Of a stretch of 64,000 nt of DNA, positions 7,302 to 16,378 are shown in pieces (position 1 is the first letter of the stretch; the number at the start of each line of letters is the position of its first letter). Source of the DNA: Halococcus salsus (GTDB lineage Archaea > Halobacteriota > Halobacteria > Halobacteriales > Halococcaceae); the NCBI RefSeq assembly GCF_009900715.1, contig NZ_JAAAJC010000003.1, forward strand, positions 1-64,000, in the 5' to 3' direction. Under the pieces are notes generated by a model that made no database searches, was not told the origin of the DNA, and was given only the letters and a program-made list of their open reading frames with translations. A program made the position numbers and the translations under genes.

Positions 7302-10034
7302 TCAGTCGGCCCACTCGACCATCCGGGCGTAGCGCTCGTCGGACGTGAGCGCCGCGCGGTCGCCGACGAGCACGAGCGCCTTCTTCGCGCGCGTGAGCGC
7401 GACGTTCACTCGGCGTGGGTCCTCGAAGACCGGCGAGTCCAGCGTGCCGGTCGCGACGAACGAGACGACGATGACCTCCTTCGCCGAGCCCTGAAACCGG
7501 TCGACGGTGTCCACGGTCACGTCGGGCACCTGCCGGCGGATCGCCGCGGCCTGGGCGCGGAACGGCGCGATGACGCCGATGTCGTCGGGCGCGAGCCCCG
7601 CCGCGACGAACGCGTCAACCGTCTCGCCCACCGCCTCGACTTCCGTGGGATTGGTGTTGCCCCGCGCCGTCCCGCCGGGGTCGACGAACGCCACGCGGTC
7701 GCGGAGGTGGTCGGGGAGCGCGTCGCCGTCCACACCCGGCAGGTCCGTGAGGTGCTGGGCGGCCACGTCTGGCGAGGCGGGTCTGAGCGCGCCGTCGTAG
7801 AACTCGCTCGACGGGAAGGCCTGGATCCGCTGGGCCATCCGATACTGGGTGTCGAGCAGCACCGACGCGTCGGGGTGGGCGTCGACCAGCCGCTCGAACA
7901 GCGACCGCGAGAGGTCGGCTGCGTCCGTCGTACCGCCGTCCGACCGCGCGGCGGCCGGGTCGGTCGTCGACTCGACCTCGATGCCGGTTTCGTCGGCCGC
8001 GTCCGCCGCTTGGACCACGGGGGGAAGCTGCTGGTGGTCGCCGACGAGCACGAACCGGTCGGCGAGCGTGGTCGCCGCGAGCGTCGCGGGTTCGGTGAGC
8101 TGACCCGCCTCGTCGACCAGCGCGACGTCGAACGACTCCTCGCGCATGACCCGCGAGCCACAGCTCGCGGTCGTCGCCGCCACCACGGGTGCGTCCTCCA
8201 GCTCCCGCGCTCGCGCCTCGGGGTCGCCGCGGGTTTCGAGTCTGAACCCCTGCATGTCCGCACGGACCCCGTGTTCGGTTCCCACGCGAACGAACTCCTC
8301 GAACCCCTGGTCGCGGAGCGCCTCCAGCGCGTTGTCGACCGCACGGTTCGTGAACCCCGAGAGGAGCACTCGGTCCCCGCGCTCGACCAGCGCCTGGATG
8401 GTGCGCGCGATGGTGTAGGTCTTGCCCGTGCCCGGCGGGCCGTGGACCAGCGCACAGTCCTCCGCGCCGACCGCGAGCCGGACGGCCCGGTCCTGGCTCT
8501 CGTTGTTCGGGATGAACGTCTCGTCCACTTCCCGAAACTCGGGCTCGCGCCGCCCGAAGAGCACGTCCTTTCGGTCCGGGTCGCCGGCCAGCACCGCGTT
8601 GTGGAGCGCCGTCAGCATCCCGTCGACACCCATCTCCGAGGGGTAGACGTCGAGCCGCCGGAGGTCGACCGGCTCCTCGGTGCTCACCACGACCTCGTCG
8701 TCGAGTTCGAGCACCCGACCCATCTCGGCGGTGCCGTAGACCGGGTCGCCGTCGCTCGCGAGCACCACGTCGCCCTCGCGGATCTTCGAGACCGGGTCGT
8801 CACACCGCGCTCGGAGCTCCCAGCCGTCGTCGACCTCGGTTCTTCCGAGCGGTTCGAGGTCGATGAGCGCGCGGTCGGCGTCGGCGCGCTCCTCGGGGGT
8901 TTGGGTCCAGAGCTTCGCGTACTCCCGGTGGACCGCGCGGCGCTCGGCCTCGATGGCGCGGTAAAATCGTGCGAAGTACGCGCGCTCCTCGGCGGGGAGC
9001 GCGCTCCCGATCTGCCCTGCCTTCGACTCCTGGTCGAGCCGGCCCGAGACCACCATGCAGGTGTCCTGCTCGAAGCAGTACTCACACCGCGCGTTGGCCT
9101 CGTAGCCCGTCGGCACAGTTTTTTCGAGCGCCATCGACACGAGCTGGTTGCGCTGACGGACGACGTACCCGAGTAAACCGTCGTTGAGCGAGAAGTCCTT
9201 CGCCGGCGAGAGGTCGCCGTCCTCCTCGTTCCGGTCGAGTGCGGCGTTCTTCGTGTAGATGAGGGTGCCAGTATCGGGTGACGGACCGCGTTCACCCAAC
9301 AGGAGCGCATAGCAAGCGACCTGGATCTTGTCCTGAAATCGGGGCTCGCTCTTGGTGTTCTTCCCTGTCTTGAGTTCCACAGGGGAACCCCGGCGGACCG
9401 CGTCGGCCCGACCCTTCAGGCCGTACCGTTCACTGATGAGTGTCTGCTCGGAGCGCCACTCGTCCTCGTCGTCGAGCGTACCCTGGCGGAGCCAGCCGTC
9501 GATCGCACGGGCGTGGTCGGCGACGTCCGCCCGCACCTCCTCGGGATCCCGCCCGAGGAGGCCGAGGTCGAGGCCCGCCTCCTCGATCCGGTCGTCGATC
9601 GAGGCCTCGACCTCGCTTCCCCGAAGCAGGTCGGAGAAGACCTCGTGCACGATGGTCCCCTTCACTACCGGGTAATTCAGGGGGATCCCCGACATCGAGT
9701 TGAGGTACTCCAACCTGGGGCACTGGACCCACGAGCGAACGTCGGTGACGTTCACGAGGTAGTCGGGCTGGAGCACCACCCGCGAGTCGCCGGTCGTCGC
9801 GTACCCACCGTCACCGTCGTAGTCGTTCTCCTCGACGTCAACGGCCAAAACGTCCATTCCGGGTCGGGCGTAGTCGGTGGTTTCGGCCCACTTCCCCCAG
9901 CAGGTCAGCGTCACGGGGTCGGCGCGACCCCCGTCCGGTCGGAGGGTGAGTTCGGCGAGGTCGCGCTCGCCGTACCGGGTTTCGACGGTGGTCCCGTCGC
10001 CGACCTCGACCAGTACGCCCCGGAGTTCGGTCAC
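7302..10034 (-). CDS. OB-fold / Cas4-type nuclease / Dna2-family superfamily 1 helicase
   Basis: 910-aa multidomain DNA-processing enzyme. Residues 1-90 look like an OB fold. Residues about 95-330 form a RecB/Cas4-type nuclease: Cys105, then Cys317, Cys320 and Cys326 fit the four iron-sulfur cysteines of Cas4, AddB and Dna2, and D211 with E220-x-K222 (VELKTGK) fit the PD-(D/E)xK site. Residues 510-910 are an SF1B helicase: Walker A GPPGTGKT at 532-539, Walker B VALVDEAGQ, the motif VGDHQQLPPVV, and VALTRAKKALVLVGD near the end. The order matches eukaryotic and archaeal Dna2, which trims flaps and resects DNA ends. Probably involved in replication or recombination repair. Confidence 0.9.
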   Translation of the reverse strand: MTELRGVLVEVGDGTTVETRYGERDLAELTLRPDGGRADPVTLTCWGKWAETTDYARPGMDVLAVDVEENDYDGDGGYATTGDSRVVLQPDYLVNVTDVRSWVQCPRLEYLNSMSGIPLNYPVVKGTIVHEVFSDLLRGSEVEASIDDRIEEAGLDLGLLGRDPEEVRADVADHARAIDGWLRQGTLDDEDEWRSEQTLISERYGLKGRADAVRRGSPVELKTGKNTKSEPRFQDKIQVACYALLLGERGPSPDTGTLIYTKNAALDRNEEDGDLSPAKDFSLNDGLLGYVVRQRNQLVSMALEKTVPTGYEANARCEYCFEQDTCMVVSGRLDQESKAGQIGSALPAEERAYFARFYRAIEAERRAVHREYAKLWTQTPEERADADRALIDLEPLGRTEVDDGWELRARCDDPVSKIREGDVVLASDGDPVYGTAEMGRVLELDDEVVVSTEEPVDLRRLDVYPSEMGVDGMLTALHNAVLAGDPDRKDVLFGRREPEFREVDETFIPNNESQDRAVRLAVGAEDCALVHGPPGTGKTYTIARTIQALVERGDRVLLSGFTNRAVDNALEALRDQGFEEFVRVGTEHGVRADMQGFRLETRGDPEARARELEDAPVVAATTASCGSRVMREESFDVALVDEAGQLTEPATLAATTLADRFVLVGDHQQLPPVVQAADAADETGIEVESTTDPAAARSDGGTTDAADLSRSLFERLVDAHPDASVLLDTQYRMAQRIQAFPSSEFYDGALRPASPDVAAQHLTDLPGVDGDALPDHLRDRVAFVDPGGTARGNTNPTEVEAVGETVDAFVAAGLAPDDIGVIAPFRAQAAAIRRQVPDVTVDTVDRFQGSAKEVIVVSFVATGTLDSPVFEDPRRVNVALTRAKKALVLVGDRAALTSDERYARMVEWAD

Positions 10035-10143
10035 ATCGGAGACGGGGTAGGGAGGCGAAAAACGCTATCGATATCAAACATAGCGAATTTGTCAAGATGG
10101 GTTGAGATTAATGCTAATGTGTTCTCAAGAGTAGATTGGCTGC

Positions 10144-10848
10144 ATGGATTTGACTGAACTCCTATCAAGCCCAGTGGTTGGAAATATAATCGTTCTACTG
10201 GCTGCGATCATTGGCGTAGGTGGTAGCTACCTGATCTATCGGCTGAGGATCAAGCGTCGGAAAAGCTCAGCAAGGAGAGCCATAAGGGCAGAGTTAGAAT
10301 CAATGACATTCTTCCCGCAGTGGGTCGACGATGATTCTCGTCAGCCTCCAACCAATAGTATTGGTTCAACAACAGCATACGAATCTCACGCAGAGAATAT
10401 TGGACTCCTACAAGATGTAGAAGTGGATTCTCTGACAAAATTTTATTCTAGTCTAGAGGGGACAGACAAAATGTTGGCTACTAATACGAATCTCATAACA
10501 CAGACAGGGATGTCAAAAAGTGCCACGGATAGTGGTAGACAGGACCGAGAAAACGTTCTCAAACGCCGGATAGATCAGCTTGCTGTCTGGAGATGGCAAG
10601 CTCTACAGATACTACGGAAAAGGCTTGGTGAAGAATACAAACCGCCAGAATATTTAGATATCCCCGAATCGTCAGAAGACAAAATCCATGCTAAACATCC
10701 TGTCGTTCGGATGGACAAGAAGAAAGATTCTTCGAACAGATATTTCGAGCCAATCGATGACGATTCAAGCTTCTATCGACTAACAGAACACGGAGAACAA
10801 AATGTAGAGAAGATCTCCGATCAAAATGTTGGTTTTGATAACATGTGA
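10144..10848 (+). CDS. AT-rich orphan membrane protein
   Basis: 234-aa protein of unknown function. One N-terminal TM (about residues 14-31, NIIVLLAAIIGVGGSYLIY) is followed by a basic stop-transfer RLRIKRRK and a cytosolic helical domain rich in K, E, Q and S. Base composition is far lower in GC than the flanking genes, codons end freely in A or T, and lysine is common, all unlike native halobacterial genes. This suggests recent acquisition. It is flanked by the Dna2-like gene and the phosphate permease with no tRNA or repeat seen at the borders. No homologous family recognised. Confidence 0.65.
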   Translation: MDLTELLSSPVVGNIIVLLAAIIGVGGSYLIYRLRIKRRKSSARRAIRAELESMTFFPQWVDDDSRQPPTNSIGSTTAYESHAENIGLLQDVEVDSLTKFYSSLEGTDKMLATNTNLITQTGMSKSATDSGRQDRENVLKRRIDQLAVWRWQALQILRKRLGEEYKPPEYLDIPESSEDKIHAKHPVVRMDKKKDSSNRYFEPIDDDSSFYRLTEHGEQNVEKISDQNVGFDNM

Positions 10849-10871
10849 CGTATTCTTGATTTTTGCGTACC

Positions 10872-12101
10872 TTAGCCACCGTAGATCGGGAAGAGACTGA
10901 AGAGAACGTACGAGGCGGCCGCCGACAGGGAGGGGGTGAGGATCCAGAGCATCACGACCCGGCCCGTCGCCGACGGGTCGAAGAGCTCCTGGGAGGTGAA
11001 GTCCGTGGGGTCCTCGTCGCCGATCCGCGGGACGTCGGGCTCCGGGACGTCACCGCCGTCGGGGGTACCGTCGGCGTCGATCGCTTCGGGCGAGTCGGCG
11101 GCGAGCGCGCCGGTGGTGAGGGTCGCGCTCTCCTCACCGCGGTAGGCCGCCGACGCCGCGTCCGCGATGGTGGTCGTTCGGGTGGCCCGACCCCAGCCGA
11201 GGCCGACGATACACATCGTGGCGCTCACGGCCAGGCTCGCCGGGATCCCGAGCCGCGAGAGCACGGTGATGATGGTGGCGCTCACGCTCGCGACGATCAG
11301 CGAGGCCAGGAGGGGGAGGTCGGTGAGGTCGTTGCCAATGGTGTCGAGGGTCCGTCGGGCGATCGTGAACGCGCCGAGACCGATCGCGGCGGCCGCGAGC
11401 AGCACCCCTTGGTCGGCCGTGACCGAGCCACCACCGACGAGGGGGGCGACCGCGTTGGCGACGTTCGACGCGCCCGCGGAGAACGCCATGTAACAGCTGA
11501 TCGCGAGCACGACGGCGCTCCAGAAGACTTCCTTCGGGGTCGTTCCCGGGGCGGGTCGCGGGACGGGAACCGGGCCGGTCCGGTCGATCGTCAGGAGGTC
11601 GCTGTCGGACTGGTCGAGCGCGAACCACGCGTCGAGGTAGGGGTAGAGGTAGCGGCCGATCACCGCACACACCCAGAAGGCGACCACGGGGGCGACGAGC
11701 CACCACGAGACTATCCCGCCCATCACGCCCCAATCGAGGGTGTGACTCGCGAGGCCGAGCCCCGCGATCGCGCCGACCGCCGTCATCGAGGTCGAGGCGG
11801 GCACGCCGAAGAGGTTCGAGATGAGGAGCGCGAGGCCGACGAAGAACAGCACCGCGACGCTCGCCCCGAGGGTGAACTGGCTCGACGGGACGATATCGCC
11901 ACCCATCGTCTTCACGACCTCCCGACCGTAGGTCCAGCCACCGATCAGCGCGAAGAGAGTGAACAGCGCCGCCGCACCGTTCTTCGAGACCAGCCGGCTC
12001 CCCACCGCCGGCCCGAACGCGACGCCGGTCGAGGAGCCACCGATGTTGAAACCGACGAAGACCGCGACGCCGACCCCAACGAGAAGGAGTATCGAAAGCA
12101 C
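10872..12101 (-). CDS. PiT-family inorganic phosphate transporter
   Basis: 409-aa integral membrane permease. The two PiT signature repeats are visible: near the N-terminus FVGFNIGGSSTGVAFGPAVG and in the middle MAFSAGASNVANAVAPLVGG, each of the GxNDxxNxxAP type in modified form. Between and after them lie about ten TM segments. A central cytosolic loop and a late acidic loop (around residues 330-380) separate the halves. Start is GTG at 12101, directly before the first TM; the longer open frame upstream is not conserved-looking. A TATA-like TTCGTATAAG lies just before the GTG, implying a very short leader. Function: proton- or sodium-coupled phosphate uptake. Confidence 0.85.
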   Translation of the reverse strand: MLSILLLVGVGVAVFVGFNIGGSSTGVAFGPAVGSRLVSKNGAAALFTLFALIGGWTYGREVVKTMGGDIVPSSQFTLGASVAVLFFVGLALLISNLFGVPASTSMTAVGAIAGLGLASHTLDWGVMGGIVSWWLVAPVVAFWVCAVIGRYLYPYLDAWFALDQSDSDLLTIDRTGPVPVPRPAPGTTPKEVFWSAVVLAISCYMAFSAGASNVANAVAPLVGGGSVTADQGVLLAAAAIGLGAFTIARRTLDTIGNDLTDLPLLASLIVASVSATIITVLSRLGIPASLAVSATMCIVGLGWGRATRTTTIADAASAAYRGEESATLTTGALAADSPEAIDADGTPDGGDVPEPDVPRIGDEDPTDFTSQELFDPSATGRVVMLWILTPSLSAAASYVLFSLFPIYGG

Positions 12102-12227
12102 ACGTAACTTATACGAACGAGGTAGGTAAAAGCTATCGTTCCGCCCGACGTCGGCCGCTCGGTCGAGGTATCGGGCCGACTCGGCCCCACCGAGGGTTTT
12201 TATTCGATGAGGAGGCCAGGCTCGCCA

Positions 12228-14363
12228 ATGTCGGAGTCCGATGGTTCGTCCGCTCGCGATCCGCCCACGAGCGCTGGCGTCGCGGCCCGTATCGCCGCCG
12301 CGGCCGGGATGGCCGATGGGCTCGCCCGCGCCGTCGATGCCCGAACGGTGACGGTGGACGACGCGCTCGACGAGGACGACTTCTTCACGACGGCCGACGG
12401 GCGGACCACGGTCGCGAACCGCTACGACCTCGAGAAGGCGGTGCCACTCGACCGGAAACCCCACTTCCGGGAGGTCACGCGCTACTGGGTCAACGAACCC
12501 TACTCGTTCGTGGTCATCTTCCACTCGACGCGCGAAAACGAGGCGAAGTACTACCTCGTCGAGCCCCACCCCACCCGGATCGAAACCGACCTGAAGGCGT
12601 TCCTGACCCGGAAGCTCAAGACCGGGATCACCTACTCGGACGACGAGGCCGTGGCCGATGGCGACGAATCCCAGCGCGCGGCCGTCATCGAGACCGAGAC
12701 GAGCCGACTGCTCGAACGTTACGACCTCTACGAAGGTCCCACCGCGGACACGGGGCGTTCAGGCGTTCTCGGCAGGCTGAAAGGGATCGTTCGACGAAGA
12801 TCGAGCGGGACGGCTGGAACGGGCGACGGACGGGGCGACTACGAGGGAGTCTCGGCCCGGCCCGAACCCGCGGTACTCGACGAGGACGCGGCGACGCTCT
12901 CGGCCTACCAGGTCGAGAAGCTCGGCTACTATCTCCGGCGGGACTTCATCGGCTACGAACGTATCGACGGCATCAAACACGACGTCAACGTCGAGGACGT
13001 CTCGTGTGACGGCTACGACTCCCCGGTGTTCGTCTATCACACCGACCGCGAACAGCTGATCACCAACGTCCGCCACGGCGAGAGCGACCTCGACGACTTC
13101 GTCGTGAAGCTCGCCCAGCGCTCGGGGAAGGGGATCTCGAAACGCCAGCCTCAGGTCGACGCTACCCTTCCCGACGGCTCGCGCGCCCAGCTCACCCTCG
13201 GTCGCGAGGTTTCCGACCACGGCACCAACTACACCATCCGGCAGTTCAAGGACGTCCCCTACACCCCGGTCGACCTCATCAACTGGCACACGTTCAGCAT
13301 CGAGGAGATGGCCTTCGTCTGGCTCTGCATCGAGAACGGCCGGTCGATGCTGTTCGCCGGCGGGACGGCCTCGGGCAAGACGACGAGCCTCAACGCGGTC
13401 TCGTTGTTCATCCCGAGCAACGCCAAGATCGTCTCGATCGAGGACACCAGGGAGCTCGAGATCCCGCAACGAAACTGGGTCGCCTCGGTGACGCGACCCT
13501 CCTTCAGCGCCGACGACGTCGGCGACGTCGACGAGTTCGCGCTCCTCGAAGCCGCGCTCCGCCAGCGCCCCGACTACATCGTGATGGGTGAGGTTCGGGG
13601 GGAGGAGGGTCGAACGCTCTTTCAGGTGATGAGCACGGGTCACACCTCGCTCACGACCTTCCACGCCGACAACGTTGGCGAGGTGATCAAGCGGTTTACG
13701 ACCGACCCGATCAACGTCTCGAAGACGCTGTTCACGGCGCTCGACCTCGTGAGCGTCCAGACCGCGACGCGGGTTCGCGGGAGGAAGGTCCGCCGAAATC
13801 GGGCGCTCACCGAGATCAACTACTACGACGCCGAGCACGACGAGATCAACGTCAAGGACGTCTACCAGTGGCAGGCCGAGACCGACGACTACCTCCGTCT
13901 CGGGAGCTCGAACACCCTCGAATCGATCCGTTTCGACCGGGGCTGGTCCGAAGACCGCCTCTCTACGGAGCTCTTCAAGCGAAAGGTCGTGTTGGCCTAC
14001 CTCGTCGACCGGGGGCTCAACACCTACACCCAGGCCGCCGCCACGCTCCAGGCGTTCATCAACGACCCCGAGACGATCCTCTCGCTGATCGCGTCCGACC
14101 GGCTCGAAGCCAGCCTCGACGACTTGCGTGGGATGGAAAGCGTGCAGATCGACACCGACCCCGCGACGGAAGCGATGGTCCCCCGCCCCGACCCCTCCGA
14201 CGAGCTGCGACGGCTCACCGGGTCGATACTCGAAACGGCCGAAGCCGAGCTCTTCGAGGCGTACGACGACCGGTCCGCGCCGAGCGTCGCCGCCGCGATC
14301 ACCGACGGTGGCCGCGCGGACGACGGGTCGGGAGCACCGATGGGGGCGGAGGACGAGCCGTGA
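12228..14363 (+). CDS. Type II/IV secretion (pilus/TadA-like) ATPase
   Basis: 711-aa secretion ATPase of the GspE/VirB11/TadA group that powers assembly of archaeal type IV pili. Walker A is FAGGTASGKTTSLN (about residue 385). It is followed by VSIEDTRELEIPQRNW, the Walker B/His-box region DYIVMGEVRGEEGRTLFQ and STGHTSLTTFHAD. An N-terminal 300-residue region unique to haloarchaeal members precedes the ATPase core, and an acidic C-terminal tail follows. ATG 12228 was preferred over ATG 12207. Its stop overlaps the GTG start of the next gene, so ATPase and platform protein are translationally coupled, as expected for pilus operons. Confidence 0.9.
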   Translation: MSESDGSSARDPPTSAGVAARIAAAAGMADGLARAVDARTVTVDDALDEDDFFTTADGRTTVANRYDLEKAVPLDRKPHFREVTRYWVNEPYSFVVIFHSTRENEAKYYLVEPHPTRIETDLKAFLTRKLKTGITYSDDEAVADGDESQRAAVIETETSRLLERYDLYEGPTADTGRSGVLGRLKGIVRRRSSGTAGTGDGRGDYEGVSARPEPAVLDEDAATLSAYQVEKLGYYLRRDFIGYERIDGIKHDVNVEDVSCDGYDSPVFVYHTDREQLITNVRHGESDLDDFVVKLAQRSGKGISKRQPQVDATLPDGSRAQLTLGREVSDHGTNYTIRQFKDVPYTPVDLINWHTFSIEEMAFVWLCIENGRSMLFAGGTASGKTTSLNAVSLFIPSNAKIVSIEDTRELEIPQRNWVASVTRPSFSADDVGDVDEFALLEAALRQRPDYIVMGEVRGEEGRTLFQVMSTGHTSLTTFHADNVGEVIKRFTTDPINVSKTLFTALDLVSVQTATRVRGRKVRRNRALTEINYYDAEHDEINVKDVYQWQAETDDYLRLGSSNTLESIRFDRGWSEDRLSTELFKRKVVLAYLVDRGLNTYTQAAATLQAFINDPETILSLIASDRLEASLDDLRGMESVQIDTDPATEAMVPRPDPSDELRRLTGSILETAEAELFEAYDDRSAPSVAAAITDGGRADDGSGAPMGAEDEP

Positions 14364-16375
14364 GTCACGGGATCGGCGGGGGCTACGTGGGTGGGAGGCG
14401 GACGTTCGGCGACCGGTTCTACGGCCTCTACCGACGGCTGTTCGACGACGACGGCGACTTCGTCGACGACATGGAACGGAAGCTGGCGGCGGCGCGGATG
14501 CCTGACACCGTCGAGATCTACCTCTCGCGTGCGATCGGCGTCGGGGTCACGGTCGGCGCGTTGCTGTGGGTGCTCGCCACGGTCGTCGGCTTCCTCCTCG
14601 TCGAGCGCTTCGTGGACGGCGTCCCGAAGCTCACCGACCTCCGGGTGCTCCACGGCGTGGTACTGGAGCTCTTCGAGGCCGCGAAGCTCCCGCTGTTGGT
14701 CGGAGCGTCGGGGCTCGTCTGTGGGTTCGTGGGGTTCACGGTCGGGTTCGGCACGCTCGTCACGATCCCCTACGTCCGGGCGAACGCCAGGAAACGCGAG
14801 ATCAACGTGCTGCTCGCGGACTCGGTCTCATTCATGTACGCCCTCTCGATCGGCGGGCTGAACCAGCTCGAGATCGTCGAGGCGATGGCGGGGGCCGACG
14901 ACACCTACGGCGCGGTCGCGAGGGAGTTCGAGTCAATCCACCTCGAAACCGAGTTCTTCGACACCGACTACCGGACCGCGATCCGGCGGCAGTCGATCCG
15001 AACCCCGAGCGAGGAGCTGAGCCAGTTCCTGACCGACATGCTCTCGGTCGTCGACTCCGGCGGGAGCATGACGGCGTTCCTCCGGGACAAGAAGGACAAG
15101 CACCTTCGCACCTCGAAACAGGAGCAGTCGCTGGTGCTCGAAACGCTCGAACTGTTCGGCGAGCTGTACATCACGCTCTCGGTGTTTCCCCTCCTCCTGG
15201 TCGTGGTCCTCGTCGTGATGAGCATGGTCGGCGGCCCGCAAACGTTGCTGCTCTATCTGACGGTCTACGGGCTGGTCCCCCTGATCGGTATCGGCTTCGC
15301 GGTGCTGGTCTCGACGGTGAAACAGGACGAGGTCGGCGACGGCTACCTCCGACCCGAGGGAGTTGAGGGCGCACCGACCTCGACGACGGGTCGGTCCCAG
15401 CTCGCCGACCTCGGGGTGGTCGAGGAGTACACCGGTCGACACGCGGTGTTCGAGCGTATCCGCGACCGCGAGGGGACCCATCGGACGGCGGAACTCCTCG
15501 CGAACCCACACCGCTTCTTCCGGGACCGACCGCTCGCCGTGCTCGCGCTCACGGTACCCGCCTCGGTGGTGCTGTTGGCCCTCGCGGTGCGCTCGGGACG
15601 CGCCCCCACGTCGCTCGACGGGTTCGTCGATCGCTCGGTGGTCGGCACCTTCCTCTGGGTCTACGTGCCGTTGTACGTCAACGGGCTGCCGCTCGCGGTG
15701 TTCTACGGGTGGAACGTCCGGTCGCGCCGTCGGATAACGGGCAAGCTCTCGGAGACGCTCCGGAAGCTATCGAGCGCCAACAGTACGGGGCTGACCCTCC
15801 TCGAATCGCTCCGGGTCGTCGCCGAGACCTCCTCGGGACGGCTCGCGAGCGAGCTTCGGACGGTCGCCGCGAAGGTCGACTACGGGACGAACCTGACGAG
15901 GGCGCTCGTCGAGTTCAACAACGAGTACCACGTCCCGCGACTCGCACGGACGGTGAACGTCATCAGCGAGGCACAGGAGGCCTCCTCGGAGATAACGGAG
16001 GTGCTGTCGACGGCGGCGCGCGCGAGCGAGAACCAGGACGCGGTCGAGCGTGAACAGCGCTCCCAGGCCAGAATGCAGGTCGTGATCGTCGTGATGACCT
16101 TCCTCACCCTGCTCGCGGTGATGGCGGTCCTGAAGGTGAACTTCCTCGATACGGTGGCCGGGCTCGACACCGGAACGAGCGGGGCGGCCGCGGCGGGGCT
16201 CGGCGCGAGCATCGACGTCGACCTGATGGGGATGCTGTTCTTCCACGCCGTGACGATCCAGGCGGTCACGTCGGGGTTCATCGCGGGCTACATCCGGAGC
16301 GGCACCCTCCTCACCGGGACGAAGTTCGCAGTGGTCCTCCCGACCGTCGCGCTCGCGGTCTTCGCGGTGATCTAA
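14360..16375 (+). CDS. Type II secretion F-domain (TadC-like) pilus platform protein, double-length
   Basis: 671-aa polytopic membrane protein that would form the inner-membrane platform of the pilus. Two T2SSF domains are visible. One is around residues 130-280 (containing LLADSVSFMYALSIGGLNQLE and a hydrophobic end LLLVVVLVVMSMVGGP). The other is near residues 440-600 (LSETLRKLSSANSTGLTLLE ... ARASENQDAVEREQRSQ). TMs flank each domain. Start GTG 14360 overlaps the ATPase stop codon (GTGA). Length is typical of halobacterial fused TadB/TadC proteins. It directly precedes a pilin-like gene (3 bp gap after the stop), completing a three-gene module without a visible prepilin peptidase. Confidence 0.88.
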   Translation: MSHGIGGGYVGGRRTFGDRFYGLYRRLFDDDGDFVDDMERKLAAARMPDTVEIYLSRAIGVGVTVGALLWVLATVVGFLLVERFVDGVPKLTDLRVLHGVVLELFEAAKLPLLVGASGLVCGFVGFTVGFGTLVTIPYVRANARKREINVLLADSVSFMYALSIGGLNQLEIVEAMAGADDTYGAVAREFESIHLETEFFDTDYRTAIRRQSIRTPSEELSQFLTDMLSVVDSGGSMTAFLRDKKDKHLRTSKQEQSLVLETLELFGELYITLSVFPLLLVVVLVVMSMVGGPQTLLLYLTVYGLVPLIGIGFAVLVSTVKQDEVGDGYLRPEGVEGAPTSTTGRSQLADLGVVEEYTGRHAVFERIRDREGTHRTAELLANPHRFFRDRPLAVLALTVPASVVLLALAVRSGRAPTSLDGFVDRSVVGTFLWVYVPLYVNGLPLAVFYGWNVRSRRRITGKLSETLRKLSSANSTGLTLLESLRVVAETSSGRLASELRTVAAKVDYGTNLTRALVEFNNEYHVPRLARTVNVISEAQEASSEITEVLSTAARASENQDAVEREQRSQARMQVVIVVMTFLTLLAVMAVLKVNFLDTVAGLDTGTSGAAAAGLGASIDVDLMGMLFFHAVTIQAVTSGFIAGYIRSGTLLTGTKFAVVLPTVALAVFAVI

Positions 16376-16378
16376 GCC

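Noticed and set aside
7275-9176. Long open frame antisense to the Dna2-like gene
   Set aside because: Mirror ORF; the minus strand has Walker motifs and nuclease residues in order.
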